Source: Chlorobaculum parvum NCIB 8327 (GTDB taxonomy: Bacteria; Bacteroidota; Chlorobiia; Chlorobiales; Chlorobiaceae). Taken from it: a stretch of 64,000 bases of DNA. The stretch is taken from NCBI RefSeq assembly GCF_000020505.1, contig NC_011027.1, positions 1,162,001 to 1,226,000 on the forward strand, written 5' to 3'. A program made the translations under genes and the position numbers. Of this stretch, positions 47,688-56,691 are shown one piece after another. How positions within the stretch are numbered: position 1 is the stretch's first letter; every line of letters begins with the position of its first letter. The notes under the pieces are model-generated. The model had not been told where the DNA came from, ran no database searches, and saw only the letters and a list, made by a program, of their open reading frames with translations.

Positions 47688-48899
47688 CTACGATTCATCA
47701 TCAATTGTCAATTCTCCATTATCCATTAACTCTTGCGGCAGCTTTTTCGAGACTTTCGCGCCGAGTTTGCGAATTTCCTCGGCGCGTCCGGCGAGGTTGC
47801 CGCGTCCTTCGGTGAGGCGTTTCATGGCGAGATCGAAAGAGTCCGAAACGCCGGTGAGCTTGCGGCGGGCGTCGGTCATCGCTTCAGCGACGAGCACCAC
47901 CTGGTCGTAGATGCGGCCCGCTTTGTCGGCAATGAGTTCGGCGTTGCGGTTCTCGTTTTCGCGCCGCCAGATTTGGGCGATCAGGCGCAGGGTAATCATG
48001 AGCGTCGTCGGACCGGTGACGACGACGTTCTTTCCGGCAAGTTCGTAGAAAAGCGACGGATCGGCCTGCATCGCCGCCTGGTATGCCGGTTCGAGCGGGA
48101 TGCACATGATGACGAAGTCGAGCGTGCGGTTGCCTCGGAGCGCCGCATAGTCCTTGCGTTCCAGCTCGGCCACGTGCCGCCGCACCGACTGCACGTGCTC
48201 ACGCAACGCCTCGCTGCGTCGCGCCTCGTTCTCCTCGCCGCACCAGCGCTCGTAGGCGGTCAGCGACACCTTGGCATCGACGACCACCGCCTTTTCGCCC
48301 GGCAGGTGCACCATGAAATCGGGACGCACCAGCCGCCCGTCGTCGGTGCGGTCGCTCTCTTGGACAGTGTATTCACGCCCCTTGACCAGCCCCGACGCCT
48401 CGAAAAGCCGCTCGACGATCAGCTCGCCCCAGTCGCCCTGCTTCTTGCTCTCGCCCTTGATGGCCCGCGCGAGGTTGTTGGCCTCGTCGCTCACCTGATG
48501 GTTCAGCTCCTGAAGCTGCCGCACCTGTTCGAGCAGCCGCGCCGAAAGCTCCGTATCGCTGCGATGCACCTCATCGACGCGCTGGCGAAACGAGTCGAGC
48601 TGCAAGCGGAACGGCTCCAGAAGGCCATCGAGCCACTGCCGGTGCTGCTCCGAAAGCGCCGCGCCCCGCTCCTCCACGATCCGGTTCGCCAAATTCTCCA
48701 TCGTCGCCTGCAACCGCGCCTCATCAGAGCGTCGAGCCTCCTGCGCTGCCGTACCCCGCTCCCGCTCATGCTCCACCTCTGCCTGCAACCGCGCATTCTC
48801 CACCGAAAGCGCCTTGGACTCCCGCTGACTGCGCAGAAGCAGGAATCCGAGTGCGGTTATGAGAATCACGAGCATGAGGATGACAAGGGTTGAGGTCAT
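47688..48899 (-). CDS. rmuC: RmuC, DNA recombination-limiting protein
   Basis: 403 residues. One N-terminal membrane helix (about 4-22) is followed by a long coiled coil (about 25-150) and the RmuC domain: KGESKKQGDWGELIVERLFEASG, RPDFMVHLPGEKAVVVDAKVSL and VIMCIPLEPAYQAAM. The domain is a restriction-endonuclease-like fold (D...DAK) thought to limit inverted-repeat recombination. The final residues (NGELTIDDES) are encoded by a dispersed repeat (47701-47727), so the stop codon is borrowed from repeat DNA. It lies near sbcCD, which acts on similar hairpin structures. Confidence 0.92.
   Translation of the reverse strand: MTSTLVILMLVILITALGFLLLRSQRESKALSVENARLQAEVEHERERGTAAQEARRSDEARLQATMENLANRIVEERGAALSEQHRQWLDGLLEPFRLQLDSFRQRVDEVHRSDTELSARLLEQVRQLQELNHQVSDEANNLARAIKGESKKQGDWGELIVERLFEASGLVKGREYTVQESDRTDDGRLVRPDFMVHLPGEKAVVVDAKVSLTAYERWCGEENEARRSEALREHVQSVRRHVAELERKDYAALRGNRTLDFVIMCIPLEPAYQAAMQADPSLFYELAGKNVVVTGPTTLMITLRLIAQIWRRENENRNAELIADKAGRIYDQVVLVAEAMTDARRKLTGVSDSFDLAMKRLTEGRGNLAGRAEEIRKLGAKVSKKLPQELMDNGELTIDDES
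47701..47727. repeat. Dispersed 'CAATTCTCCATTATCCATT' repeat inside the rmuC 3' end
   Basis: TCAATTGTCAATTCTCC followed by ATTATCCATT. This is the reverse complement type of the copy at 47334-47366, about 350 bp away, so the two flank the sbcD-rmuC gap as an inverted pair. Confidence 0.6.
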
Positions 48900-48932
48900 G
48901 GGTGGATTGGGGATTAATGTTAGTTGGGATGA

Positions 48933-51287
48933 TTATTTTTTGTTTTGCATGTCTTGCAAAAGCTTGTCGAGATTTCTTTGTGCGATTTGCGTATGCGGGT
49001 GATCGCTGCCAAGTTGTTTTTCCCATATTTCCAGCGCTCGACGATACAATGACTCTGCATCAGTGTACTTTCTTTGAGCATGTAACAAAGAACCAAGATT
49101 GTTCACACTCATTGCAATAGCTGAATGATTGGGATCATACTGCCTTATAAATATCTCTAATGCTTTCTTTAAAACTGTTTCTGCTTCTAAAAATTTGCCC
49201 TGATATTGTAACAAGGTGCCAATATTATTCAGGCTTCTGGCTACAAGTGAGTGATCGGCGCCATACTTTTTTTCATATATCTCTAACGATCTTCTCAACA
49301 ATAAATCCGCTTCTACATACATACCTTGATCTTGTAGCAGTAATCCTATGTTTTGTAGTATACCTGCTGCTTCATGATGATCTAAACCGAAACGTTTTGT
49401 TATGATCTTCAAGACACGACGATACAGTTCTGCTGCATCTAAATTCTTACCTTGAGCTTTTACTGATTCCGCAAGATTACATAAGCTCCCTGTTACATAA
49501 GAATGATCAGAGCCGAGTTTACTTTCAAATAGAGCCAACGAACGTCTGAGCAAAGCCTCTGATTCACCGTATGCGGCTTTGCCAAAATGATATGAAGCCA
49601 TGCCATTCATCAATAATCCACAGGCTTCCCAAATTATATATTGATCATTTAGACAATTTTCAATTACTACTTGTGCATGAGATAAAAGCATTGAACACAA
49701 AGGCCAACTTGAGATATTGCTACTCCCATCTTTCGGAAAATCTAAACTCAAAGCCACCACAATCACATCCCGGCATTTGGCAAGCGCATCCTCACTCATA
49801 CGATCCCTGACGACCGATTGTACCAGACGATGCACGGTAACAAACTTTTCATCGAGCGTTATCAATGAATAGGAACGCAATGCTTCATAAGCCTCGTCAA
49901 GCATGAATTCATCGACGCTTTCCTCTTTCTTCACAGCTTCCCCATAAATCTCCAGCGCCCTTTCCAGCAGCGTTCGGGGAATAGCGTCGGGCGCTACGAT
50001 GCTGCATAACGACAATAGCAATTCGGCCATCGGAACTTTGCGAATCTCCTCGAAGGCCAAGCTCCACGTTGTCGCAACGGTGCTGTGATAACCGTCCGGC
50101 GCTTTTTCACGATTCCAGAGTTCCGATCTCCGGGTGTTGAACAGCGTCAGATAATCCACAAAACTCCTCTTTTTCGTATCGCAATAAGCCGCCGCCTGTT
50201 CAAGCGCGAGTGGCAAATCGCCGAGCGCTTCGGCAAGCGCATCAGCCCCCGCTTCATCCGTCCGACCGGTTCGCTTCAAGAGAAATGCAACCGACTCGTT
50301 CCGCTCCCACACCTCCATCTGCAATGGATTGCCGACGCTTTTCCAGTCAGGATTCCGGGAGGTGATCAGTACGTGGCCGCTGGCCGAACGGGGCAGATAA
50401 CTCCTTATGCTGTCAGCATCTCTGGCGTTGTCGAAAATCAGGAGCCAGTTGCTGTTGCGCTCCAGCCACCTCGTCACAGCCTGAACGACCAGCGCCTGGT
50501 TAGTCTCCTCCTTCTCCGGCAAATCCAGCTCCAGAGCCAGACCCGCATAATCGCTCGCCAGCGCCGAGGGCTCCTCCGAGCGAATCCACCAGATCACCTC
50601 GTATGACGCACTGTGGCGATACGCATACTCGATAGCGAGCTTCGTCTTGCCAATCCCGCCCAGCCCGTACAACGCCTGCTGCGTCAAGGCGGTTTTCTGT
50701 CCTTTGGTCAACGATTCTCGAAGTTCGAGCAAGAGCTGTTCCCGACCGGAAAAGTTTGGATTGCGATGCGGCAATTTGCAAACGGGCGGCATCGAACCGG
50801 GAAAGCGAGGCTTTTTCTTCACCCGATTAAGATTATACGCCGGTTTGCTGGTGGGCTTGAATCGCGTATCGCTGCGAACGCCATTCAGCAACGCAGTTTC
50901 CGCCTGCTCCTCATCAAGACCTACGAGCGAAATGTAAGCCAGACGCTTCATCACGCCATCGATCTCGTGCGGACGAACGATCACCGGAATCAGCAATCCT
51001 CTTTCACCGGTCGGATCGCTGTGCATTGCCGTTTCCCACTCCGGCACCGTGAAGTCAGACTCGAAGTACTCCGGTGAAACAACCGCAATCGTTCGAGCAC
51101 AATCCTTCGCCGCCTTGTCGATATTGCCGATCACGCTTTTGCCCGCCTGCCGCATATCCCACGCCTGAAACACGACATCGTACCCGGCATCTTCGAGCGT
51201 CCAGGCAATCCATGAGGCGATCTCTTCATCAACCCCAGTGTAGCTGATGAAGAAATCCTTTCTGGCTTTGGCGGCGGCTGAGTCCAT
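48933..51287 (-). CDS. TIR-NB-ARC-TPR (STAND NTPase) protein
   Basis: 784 residues from MDSAAAKARKDFF. An ATG 20 codons earlier is possible. The TIR domain (about 8-130) has DFFISYTGVDEEIASWIAW and RTIAVVSPEYFES, with the Glu of PEWETAM in the likely NADase position. The NB-ARC-type STAND NTPase (about 180-470) shows GLGGIGKTKLA (P-loop), LLIFDNARD (Walker B), LITSRNPDW and GDLPLALEQAA (GxP). Kinesin-light-chain-like TPR repeats (about 560-780) carry GSDHSYVTGSLCNLAE, then GADHSLVARSLNNIG and GSDHPHTQIAQRNL. The expected role is TPR sensing of a phage or stress signal, oligomerisation and NAD+ depletion. The 3' half is more AT-rich. Confidence 0.88.
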   Translation of the reverse strand: MDSAAAKARKDFFISYTGVDEEIASWIAWTLEDAGYDVVFQAWDMRQAGKSVIGNIDKAAKDCARTIAVVSPEYFESDFTVPEWETAMHSDPTGERGLLIPVIVRPHEIDGVMKRLAYISLVGLDEEQAETALLNGVRSDTRFKPTSKPAYNLNRVKKKPRFPGSMPPVCKLPHRNPNFSGREQLLLELRESLTKGQKTALTQQALYGLGGIGKTKLAIEYAYRHSASYEVIWWIRSEEPSALASDYAGLALELDLPEKEETNQALVVQAVTRWLERNSNWLLIFDNARDADSIRSYLPRSASGHVLITSRNPDWKSVGNPLQMEVWERNESVAFLLKRTGRTDEAGADALAEALGDLPLALEQAAAYCDTKKRSFVDYLTLFNTRRSELWNREKAPDGYHSTVATTWSLAFEEIRKVPMAELLLSLCSIVAPDAIPRTLLERALEIYGEAVKKEESVDEFMLDEAYEALRSYSLITLDEKFVTVHRLVQSVVRDRMSEDALAKCRDVIVVALSLDFPKDGSSNISSWPLCSMLLSHAQVVIENCLNDQYIIWEACGLLMNGMASYHFGKAAYGESEALLRRSLALFESKLGSDHSYVTGSLCNLAESVKAQGKNLDAAELYRRVLKIITKRFGLDHHEAAGILQNIGLLLQDQGMYVEADLLLRRSLEIYEKKYGADHSLVARSLNNIGTLLQYQGKFLEAETVLKKALEIFIRQYDPNHSAIAMSVNNLGSLLHAQRKYTDAESLYRRALEIWEKQLGSDHPHTQIAQRNLDKLLQDMQNKK

Positions 51288-51391
51288 GATGCGGTGAAGT
51301 TGTGGGGTTGCGCGTTCACGCTTTTCTGAAGATAGCCATTGGCGCAAAAATTACGGCAGAGTTGGCAGCAAGGAACTACAGGCAGCCCAGA

Positions 51392-52219
51392 CTATGGCAC
51401 GCGATAAATCTCCGGCGGATGGTGCTGCACTGTGCGGGCGTACCGGACTGCTGGCTTGCCGAAGAGCATAGCGTAGCCGAACGCATGATCGTCGGGAATG
51501 CCGAGGCGCTGGCGCATTTCAGGCAGCATCTCTTCGATCGCCCAGGTCGCGATACCGTTCCAGAGCGTGCCGACGCCGCAAGCCTGCGCGTACAATTCGA
51601 AAGTTGTCAGTGCGATTACGCAATCCTCCCTCGGCGTGGAGAGGCTTTTCGGAGCCGTGGCGATTAGCAGATGGGGCGCGTCCCGGAAAACGAGATCGAT
51701 CTTGTGCTTCTGCCATACCTTCACGAAGCGGGCGTAGTACGCCTTCGATTCTGGCAGGGCCCCCTCTTCGAGCAACTGCACGAGCCTGTTCATCACCTCG
51801 TCACGGAAATGGGCTGTCTTCTCGCGGTCATCGAGCACGGTGAAGCGTACCTTTCTCGCGTTGACGCCGGTCGGCGCGCAGGATGCAACCGTAATCAGCT
51901 TGTCGATCAACTCCGGCGAGAGATTCTCCGGACGGTAGCGCCGCACCGAGCGGCGACCGGCGATCAGAGTTTCGAGCTGGTCTGGTTCGGGAAGATGCCC
52001 CTTCAGCGGTGTACTCCCGTCCGGACTGAACCCGAGGATGGAAATGGCCGCCTCCGGACAAATAGCCAGGCAGTGCTCACACCGCAAACAGGCGGACTCC
52101 TTCCCCGGAGCAATTACAGGATAATCCCCCTTTTCCATGACGATAATCCGGGACGGACAATCCGCCACACATTGTCCGCACCGTGTACAGCGTGCGCTGT
52201 CAACTTTAAAATCGATCAT
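51392..52219 (-). CDS. Nitroreductase with N-terminal 2[4Fe-4S] ferredoxin domain
   Basis: 275 residues. Two ferredoxin cysteine sets, CTRCGQCVADCP (about 11-22) and CLRCEHCLAICP (about 44-55), are fused to an FMN nitroreductase fold: RRSVRRYRPENLS, SCAPTGVNARKV and CGVGTLWNGI. It probably takes electrons from Fe-S donors to reduce a flavin-bound substrate. In anaerobes such proteins act on nitro-compounds or quinone-like molecules, and the real substrate is unknown. It is monocistronic. Confidence 0.9.
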   Translation of the reverse strand: MIDFKVDSARCTRCGQCVADCPSRIIVMEKGDYPVIAPGKESACLRCEHCLAICPEAAISILGFSPDGSTPLKGHLPEPDQLETLIAGRRSVRRYRPENLSPELIDKLITVASCAPTGVNARKVRFTVLDDREKTAHFRDEVMNRLVQLLEEGALPESKAYYARFVKVWQKHKIDLVFRDAPHLLIATAPKSLSTPREDCVIALTTFELYAQACGVGTLWNGIATWAIEEMLPEMRQRLGIPDDHAFGYAMLFGKPAVRYARTVQHHPPEIYRVP

Positions 52220-52368
52220 AACGTTCGTCGTTCAGTGTTTTTACAAATGAGACTATTGTTTAATGATACGGGCTTCAAACTTGTAATGCCAGCCTCCCGA
52301 TTCAAAGAGGCTAAAAAACATGAGCTGTTTTGGGAAAACGATTTTTTTCTTACCTTTAGCTTCACTTT

Positions 52369-52442
52369 GGTGAAGTGGCCGAGTGGCTAGGCAGAGGTCT
52401 GCAAAACCTCGTACAGCGGTTCGAATCCGCTCTTCACCTCCA
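52369..52442 (+). tRNA. tRNA-Cys (GCA)
   Basis: A 74-nt cloverleaf. Acceptor arms are GGTGAAG (52369-52375) and CTTCACC (52432-52438), with the U73 discriminator typical of tRNA-Cys and an encoded CCA (52440-52442). The anticodon loop CTGCAAA carries GCA, and the T-loop is GGTTCGAATCC. A strong terminator follows immediately. Confidence 0.96.
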
Positions 52443-52444
52443 AT

Positions 52445-52475
52445 AAAAAAGCCTGCTTTGACGCAGGCTTTTTTC
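52445..52475. terminator. Terminator after tRNA-Cys, also usable by the sugar cluster
   Basis: The stem AAAAAGCCTGC / GCAGGCTTTTTT with loop TTTGAC and a run of six T. On the minus strand it follows the aminotransferase gene by 20 bp, so it probably ends both transcripts. Confidence 0.85.
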
Positions 52476-52495
52476 GTTTACAGAACTCCCCTCTT

Positions 52496-53653
52496 TTACC
52501 CGATCTTCTCGGCACCGGAAATAATGGCGGCTACCAGCTTGTCGATGGTGGCGTCGTCCATCAGCACCGGGATGTTCAGGCAGATGCTGCTCTGGAGGAG
52601 CTGGCCGGTTCTGGGCCACAGCTCTTCGAGGTTGGCGTCGCGGTAGCGGTCGTAGGCCTTGAGCAGATGGCCCCAGACGGCGGCGTAGTGCCAGTCAATC
52701 GCTTCGGGCAGAATCTTCGTACCGAAACCGTGCTCCATCAGGTGCGCCTCGAACTCCAACGCAGCCTTGGGATCGCGAACCTTGAAGATCAACGTGTCGC
52801 CCTGCGCGCCGGCTTCGTCGGTGAAGGGACGCATCGTGAGGTTGCTGAGGTGGCTGATGCGATCCTTGATCTTGTACTTGTTCTCCCTTGCTTTGGAGAG
52901 GATGTAGTCGATTTTGGCGAGCTGGGCGACGCCAATGGCGGCGGTCACTTCGCTGAGGCGGTAGTTCAAGCCCTTGGCGCGGCGCGGATCCTTGCCGCGC
53001 GGCAGGCCGGGCAGGTGCATGTGGCCATGGTCGCTGAACTCGGCGACGCGGTCGTAAACATCCTTATCATCGGTGATGACCATGCCGCCCTCGCCAACGT
53101 GCAGGGTCTTGCCTGCGTCGAACGAGAAGGAGCCGACCTTACCGATGGTGCCGAGCTTGCGGCCCTTGTAGGTCGCGCCGAGCGACTGGGCGGCGTCTTC
53201 AATGAGCGTCACGCCGCGGCGCTCGCAGATTTCGGCGAGCTCATCCATTTTCGGTGCGGCCCACATCGGGATTGCCACGACGGCCTTGGTCTTCGGCGTG
53301 ATCGCCTTTTCGACCTCCACCGGATCGAGGTGGTAGGTCTCGTCGATCTCCACCGGTACCGGCACCGCGCCAAGCGCAGCGGCGGCTTCGACCGGAGCGA
53401 TGAAGGTCCAGGCGGTGCTGATAACCTCGTCGCCGGGGCCAACGCCTGCGCCCGCCAGCGCACAGTGAATCGCCGCCGTGCCCGACGACACGGCGTGGGC
53501 GTACTTCACACCCATGTAGGCGGCAAACTTCTCCTCCAGCTCCCGCGCCTTGTAATTGCCCGGTGCATACCGGTAAAGAGTGGTTTTCTCCCCGCTGAAC
53601 AACTCCTGTATCTGGGCCAGTTCCTCCTGGCCAATCAGCTCGGCTCCTGCCAT
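52496..53653 (-). CDS. DegT/DnrJ/EryC1/StrS-type sugar aminotransferase
   Basis: 385 residues, PLP-dependent fold type I. The PLP lysine is in SFSFDAGKTLHVGEGGM (about 183-199). DAAQSLGATYKGRKLGT and SGTAAIHCALAGAGVGPGDE are family-typical. It transfers an amino group to a keto-sugar or aldehyde, usually for surface polysaccharides. As last gene after an Fe-alcohol dehydrogenase and a CMP-sugar synthetase, it may aminate the oxidised sugar that they handle. A KdnA-like role in 8-amino-Kdo synthesis is one candidate. Confidence 0.88.
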   Translation of the reverse strand: MAGAELIGQEELAQIQELFSGEKTTLYRYAPGNYKARELEEKFAAYMGVKYAHAVSSGTAAIHCALAGAGVGPGDEVISTAWTFIAPVEAAAALGAVPVPVEIDETYHLDPVEVEKAITPKTKAVVAIPMWAAPKMDELAEICERRGVTLIEDAAQSLGATYKGRKLGTIGKVGSFSFDAGKTLHVGEGGMVITDDKDVYDRVAEFSDHGHMHLPGLPRGKDPRRAKGLNYRLSEVTAAIGVAQLAKIDYILSKARENKYKIKDRISHLSNLTMRPFTDEAGAQGDTLIFKVRDPKAALEFEAHLMEHGFGTKILPEAIDWHYAAVWGHLLKAYDRYRDANLEELWPRTGQLLQSSICLNIPVLMDDATIDKLVAAIISGAEKIG

Positions 53654-53737
53654 AATTTCGTAGTACGTTTAGGTTTGGTTAAGTCAACAAAGTTTTTTGC
53701 CAATAGGACTTATCGGTCAAGAAGAAAACGTCACAAC

Positions 53738-54868
53738 TCAGGTCAAGGCGTCAATGACCACCCTGGCCGACTCTTCGTTGAACTCGACCGGGTTGCCACC
53801 GAACGATCCCGAAAGCGCCTGCGAGGCTTTGCTGGCCAGCTCGGCGACGTTGCCTTTGCCGTAGCCATAGGGCACGAGGTTCGGAATGGAAAGTTGGCGA
53901 TAGAGCGCATCCATCTGTTCGAGCAGTTCAAGCGCCGACTCGCGAGGCGGGGTTTCGCGGCGCATCGGGTTGAGCAGCGCGTATTTATCGTAACCCTTGC
54001 TGACGTTGTAGCGCATGACCTCCTTGAGGAAAATCGCACCGGCCAGACCGTGCGGTACCTGGTGCTTCACGCCGAGGTAGTAGGCGAATCCGTTGGTCGG
54101 GCCGTCGCCGGAGTTCATCAGCGCCGTGGTGCCGCAGATACTGCCGAGCGCCAGGTCGAGTCGCGCTTCGGCGCGGTCGAGCTGGCCTTGCTGCAGAGCG
54201 TAGAAGGTGCGCTGGAAGCCTTCGATCGAAAAGATGCGGCTCAGCGCGGTGTGCTTTACCGAGCCGAAGCTGTCCACACAGTGCACGAGGCTGTCCATCG
54301 CCGAAGCGATGACGCTCTCCATCGGAGCACTCATCGAAAGCTTCGGGTCGATGACCGTGCGTTTCGGGAAGTTCTTGCGGCTGTTGATGCCGAGCTTGCG
54401 CCCTTCGTCCTCGTCGATGAAAACCGCGTTGAAGCTCACCTCCGCACCGCTGCCGAGTAGTGACGGCACAGTCACGAGTGGCACCGGGTCGTTCACATCC
54501 GTCGGGAAGCCCTTGAGCGACAGCGCAGGCACATTGTTGGTCAGCAGCAGCGCAATGCCCTTGCCGAGGTCGATGGTGCTGCCGCCGCCGATCACCACCA
54601 GGCCGTCGGGCGACTCGCGGCGGAAGAACTCGGCCACGTGCTCAAGATGCTTGTAGGTCGGCTCCCCCTTGAACTCGTTGCAATAGACCACGCAATTAGA
54701 AAAGCTCGCATTGATATTGCGCAGCACATCCTCGAAGTAAAGGTTGCCCGAAAGGCTCGCATCGTAGATGAGGCCCGGTTTCTTCATGCCGAGTGATTGC
54801 AGATGTTCATGCACGGCAAGGGCTTCGTTGACCCCGATGCACAGGTCGGTGGAAAGGAAAAAGTTCAT
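53738..54868 (-). CDS. Iron-containing alcohol dehydrogenase
   Basis: 376 residues. NAD-binding VIGGGSTIDLGKGIALLLT (about 92-110), the PSLLGSGAEVSFNAVF region and metal-site segments SAMDSLVHCVDSF and HQVPHGLAGAIF are present. Fe-ADHs in sugar clusters oxidise a terminal hydroxyl; KdnB acts this way on Kdo. It lies between the cytidylyltransferase (19 bp gap) and the aminotransferase (84 bp gap), so it is probably part of the same sugar pathway. It is clearly different from the GldA at 10.4 kb. Confidence 0.85.
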   Translation of the reverse strand: MNFFLSTDLCIGVNEALAVHEHLQSLGMKKPGLIYDASLSGNLYFEDVLRNINASFSNCVVYCNEFKGEPTYKHLEHVAEFFRRESPDGLVVIGGGSTIDLGKGIALLLTNNVPALSLKGFPTDVNDPVPLVTVPSLLGSGAEVSFNAVFIDEDEGRKLGINSRKNFPKRTVIDPKLSMSAPMESVIASAMDSLVHCVDSFGSVKHTALSRIFSIEGFQRTFYALQQGQLDRAEARLDLALGSICGTTALMNSGDGPTNGFAYYLGVKHQVPHGLAGAIFLKEVMRYNVSKGYDKYALLNPMRRETPPRESALELLEQMDALYRQLSIPNLVPYGYGKGNVAELASKASQALSGSFGGNPVEFNEESARVVIDALT

Positions 54869-54887
54869 GCTGATTCTGTTGGGTTCT

Positions 54888-55601
54888 TCAGGTTTCAGAT
54901 GCGGCCTGCCCCGATTGAGCGAGCCCCTTTTTGGTCATGTAATACTCAACGAGATCGACCTCTTCGATGGTGTCGATCTCCCAGGTCTGCCAGAACTCCA
55001 TCGGATAGACCGAGAGCTTCTGGCCGATACGATTGCCGAAATCGCGCAGCACCGATGGGGTAAACAGATAGATCGAGCCATTTTCGATGTACTGCGACGG
55101 GCGATCCTGCCGCATCCCGCGATTGCGGTAGTCGAAGTTCACGCTGTTCCAGTCACTTCCCCGCTGCTCCCAGATGGTGAGGTCGTCGGCGCGGGTAACT
55201 GAAATGAGTGAGTCGGCAGCTTCGCGGCGGAACACCTCGATGGCACGGTCGATGTCGCCGGGCTTGCGCAACGGTGAAGTCGCTTGGAGAAACACGACCG
55301 TCTCCGGCTCTGCGCCGTGCCGCGCGGCAATCTCTTCGAGCGCATGGAGGAGCGCCGACTCCGAGGTCGCCTTGTCGCCACTGATATGTTCGGGACGGTC
55401 GATCACCTCCGCGCCGTACGCTCGAGCGACCTCGGCGATGGCAGGATCATCGGTGGTCACGAACACGCGATCGACGTGGCTCGAATCGAGAGCCTGCAAA
55501 ACGCTCCAGGCAAGCAGCGGCTTGCCGGCAACCGGATGGATGTTCTTCCGTTCCAGCCCTTTGGAGCCGCCTCTGGCTGGAATGATGGCTACCGTTTGCA
55601 T
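54888..55601 (-). CDS. CMP-sugar (acylneuraminate-type) cytidylyltransferase
   Basis: 237 residues. The nucleotide-binding motif [16 protein letters not shown] (about 6-21) and [16 protein letters not shown] (about 103-118) define the NeuA/PseF/LegF group, not the KdsB group. It activates an acidic sugar with CTP. No NeuB-type synthase or epimerase is in the window, so the sugar is either made elsewhere or is Kdo-derived. It is part of the minus-strand surface-sugar operon. Confidence 0.88.
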   Translation of the reverse strand: MQTVAIIPARGGSKGLERKNIHPVAGKPLLAWSVLQALDSSHVDRVFVTTDDPAIAEVARAYGAEVIDRPEHISGDKATSESALLHALEEIAARHGAEPETVVFLQATSPLRKPGDIDRAIEVFRREAADSLISVTRADDLTIWEQRGSDWNSVNFDYRNRGMRQDRPSQYIENGSIYLFTPSVLRDFGNRIGQKLSVYPMEFWQTWEIDTIEEVDLVEYYMTKKGLAQSGQAASET

Positions 55602-55734
55602 GTCCCGTTATCTCGTCTTCAAAAATTGCCGGTCACGTTGACCTCAGCCGATACGGCTTCGGCAGGATTCAATATATCGCACCGGACGATATTGCCCTAC
55701 ACTCTGCGCATTGCGCTGAAGATTTTCCTGCATG

Positions 55735-56691
55735 TCACCCTTCGATCACCTGGCGGCAGACTTTGGCGATCCGGCTGGCCGCGGACCGATTCTGCAACGG
55801 CGTCAGTCGCCGGAGCCAGTCGGGGTCGAGGCCGCAGTGTACCGGCTTGTTCAGCGCCGAGCCGACAAAGATGGTCGAGGAGAACTGGGCGATCATCATC
55901 TGCGAATTGGCGATCATCTCCTCGGTCTTCCCTTCGGCATAGACGTAGCTGCCGGGCGCGTAACGCTCGATCTCGCGGGTTGCGCGGCTGACGTTTTCAT
56001 TCGGATGCAGCTTGAAGAGCAACTGACGCCCGTCGGCCATGTCGAGGTAGTTGAAAATGTTGCGCTTGCGGTTTTCGTAGATGAAGGTCTCGCGGTTGTC
56101 GGAGGTGCAGACCAGCACGTAGTCGCGATGCTCGAAATCGTTGTCGAGAAAGCGCTCGCAATCATCGAAGTTGGGAATGCTCGTCACCTCGATCTTTTCT
56201 GGCCGGACGCCCTTGCTGATGAAGAGATCGCGGTACCCTTCGCTTGCCACGCAGAACTTTTCGTAGGTGTCGGACAGGCCGGTCGTCGACGTGCCCGCAA
56301 TCCAGCGGGGCACCCAGCGGAAGTTCCGGGCGAGATGAAAAAGAATGGTTTCCGGCTCGGTCATCCCCTCCTGTACCAGCACGATTTTGCTGCGCTTGAG
56401 GTGCTTCGGAACGATCAGATCAGTGCAGGTCACCACAAGATCGTAACGGTGCAGAACACCGCCGATATCGAGCTGAAGGCCGTTGGAAAGCAGGTAATCG
56501 ATGGCTTTGCTGGAGCGCTTTTTGCCCATGATCGTGAATTCGAGCATCCCCATTTCTGAGGCTTTGCCGAGCAGTCCGTCGCTGAAAAAGGGGGTGAACC
56601 ACTGATCGTACTCACCGAGATGTCTTGCAATCTGGTGCATCTGGGTGGTCTGGTTCATGGAACCGCACACAAACAGAATCTTCTTCCTCAT
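55735..56691 (-). CDS. Putative glycosyltransferase / glycerophosphotransferase-like protein
   Basis: 318 residues that look like a GT-B/CDP-glycerol transferase relative. There is a Rossmann-type start (KKILFVCGSMNQTTQMHQI) and a C-terminal half with ILVQEGMTEPETIL-like sequence, LLFKLHPNENVS and IANSQMMIAQFSSTIFVGSALNKPV, where HPNEN and SSTIFVGSAL recall the sugar-phosphate binding loops of such enzymes. It probably transfers the activated sugar to a lipid carrier or polysaccharide. The start overlaps the next gene upstream by 4 bp. The specific activity is unproven. Confidence 0.65.
   Translation of the reverse strand: MRKKILFVCGSMNQTTQMHQIARHLGEYDQWFTPFFSDGLLGKASEMGMLEFTIMGKKRSSKAIDYLLSNGLQLDIGGVLHRYDLVVTCTDLIVPKHLKRSKIVLVQEGMTEPETILFHLARNFRWVPRWIAGTSTTGLSDTYEKFCVASEGYRDLFISKGVRPEKIEVTSIPNFDDCERFLDNDFEHRDYVLVCTSDNRETFIYENRKRNIFNYLDMADGRQLLFKLHPNENVSRATREIERYAPGSYVYAEGKTEEMIANSQMMIAQFSSTIFVGSALNKPVHCGLDPDWLRRLTPLQNRSAASRIAKVCRQVIEG

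Noticed and set aside
52496-55601. Naming the three genes kdnA, kdnB and kdsB
   Set aside because: The cytidylyltransferase has NeuA-type and not KdsB-type motifs, and the Fe-ADH similarity is only general, so specific symbols are not justified.
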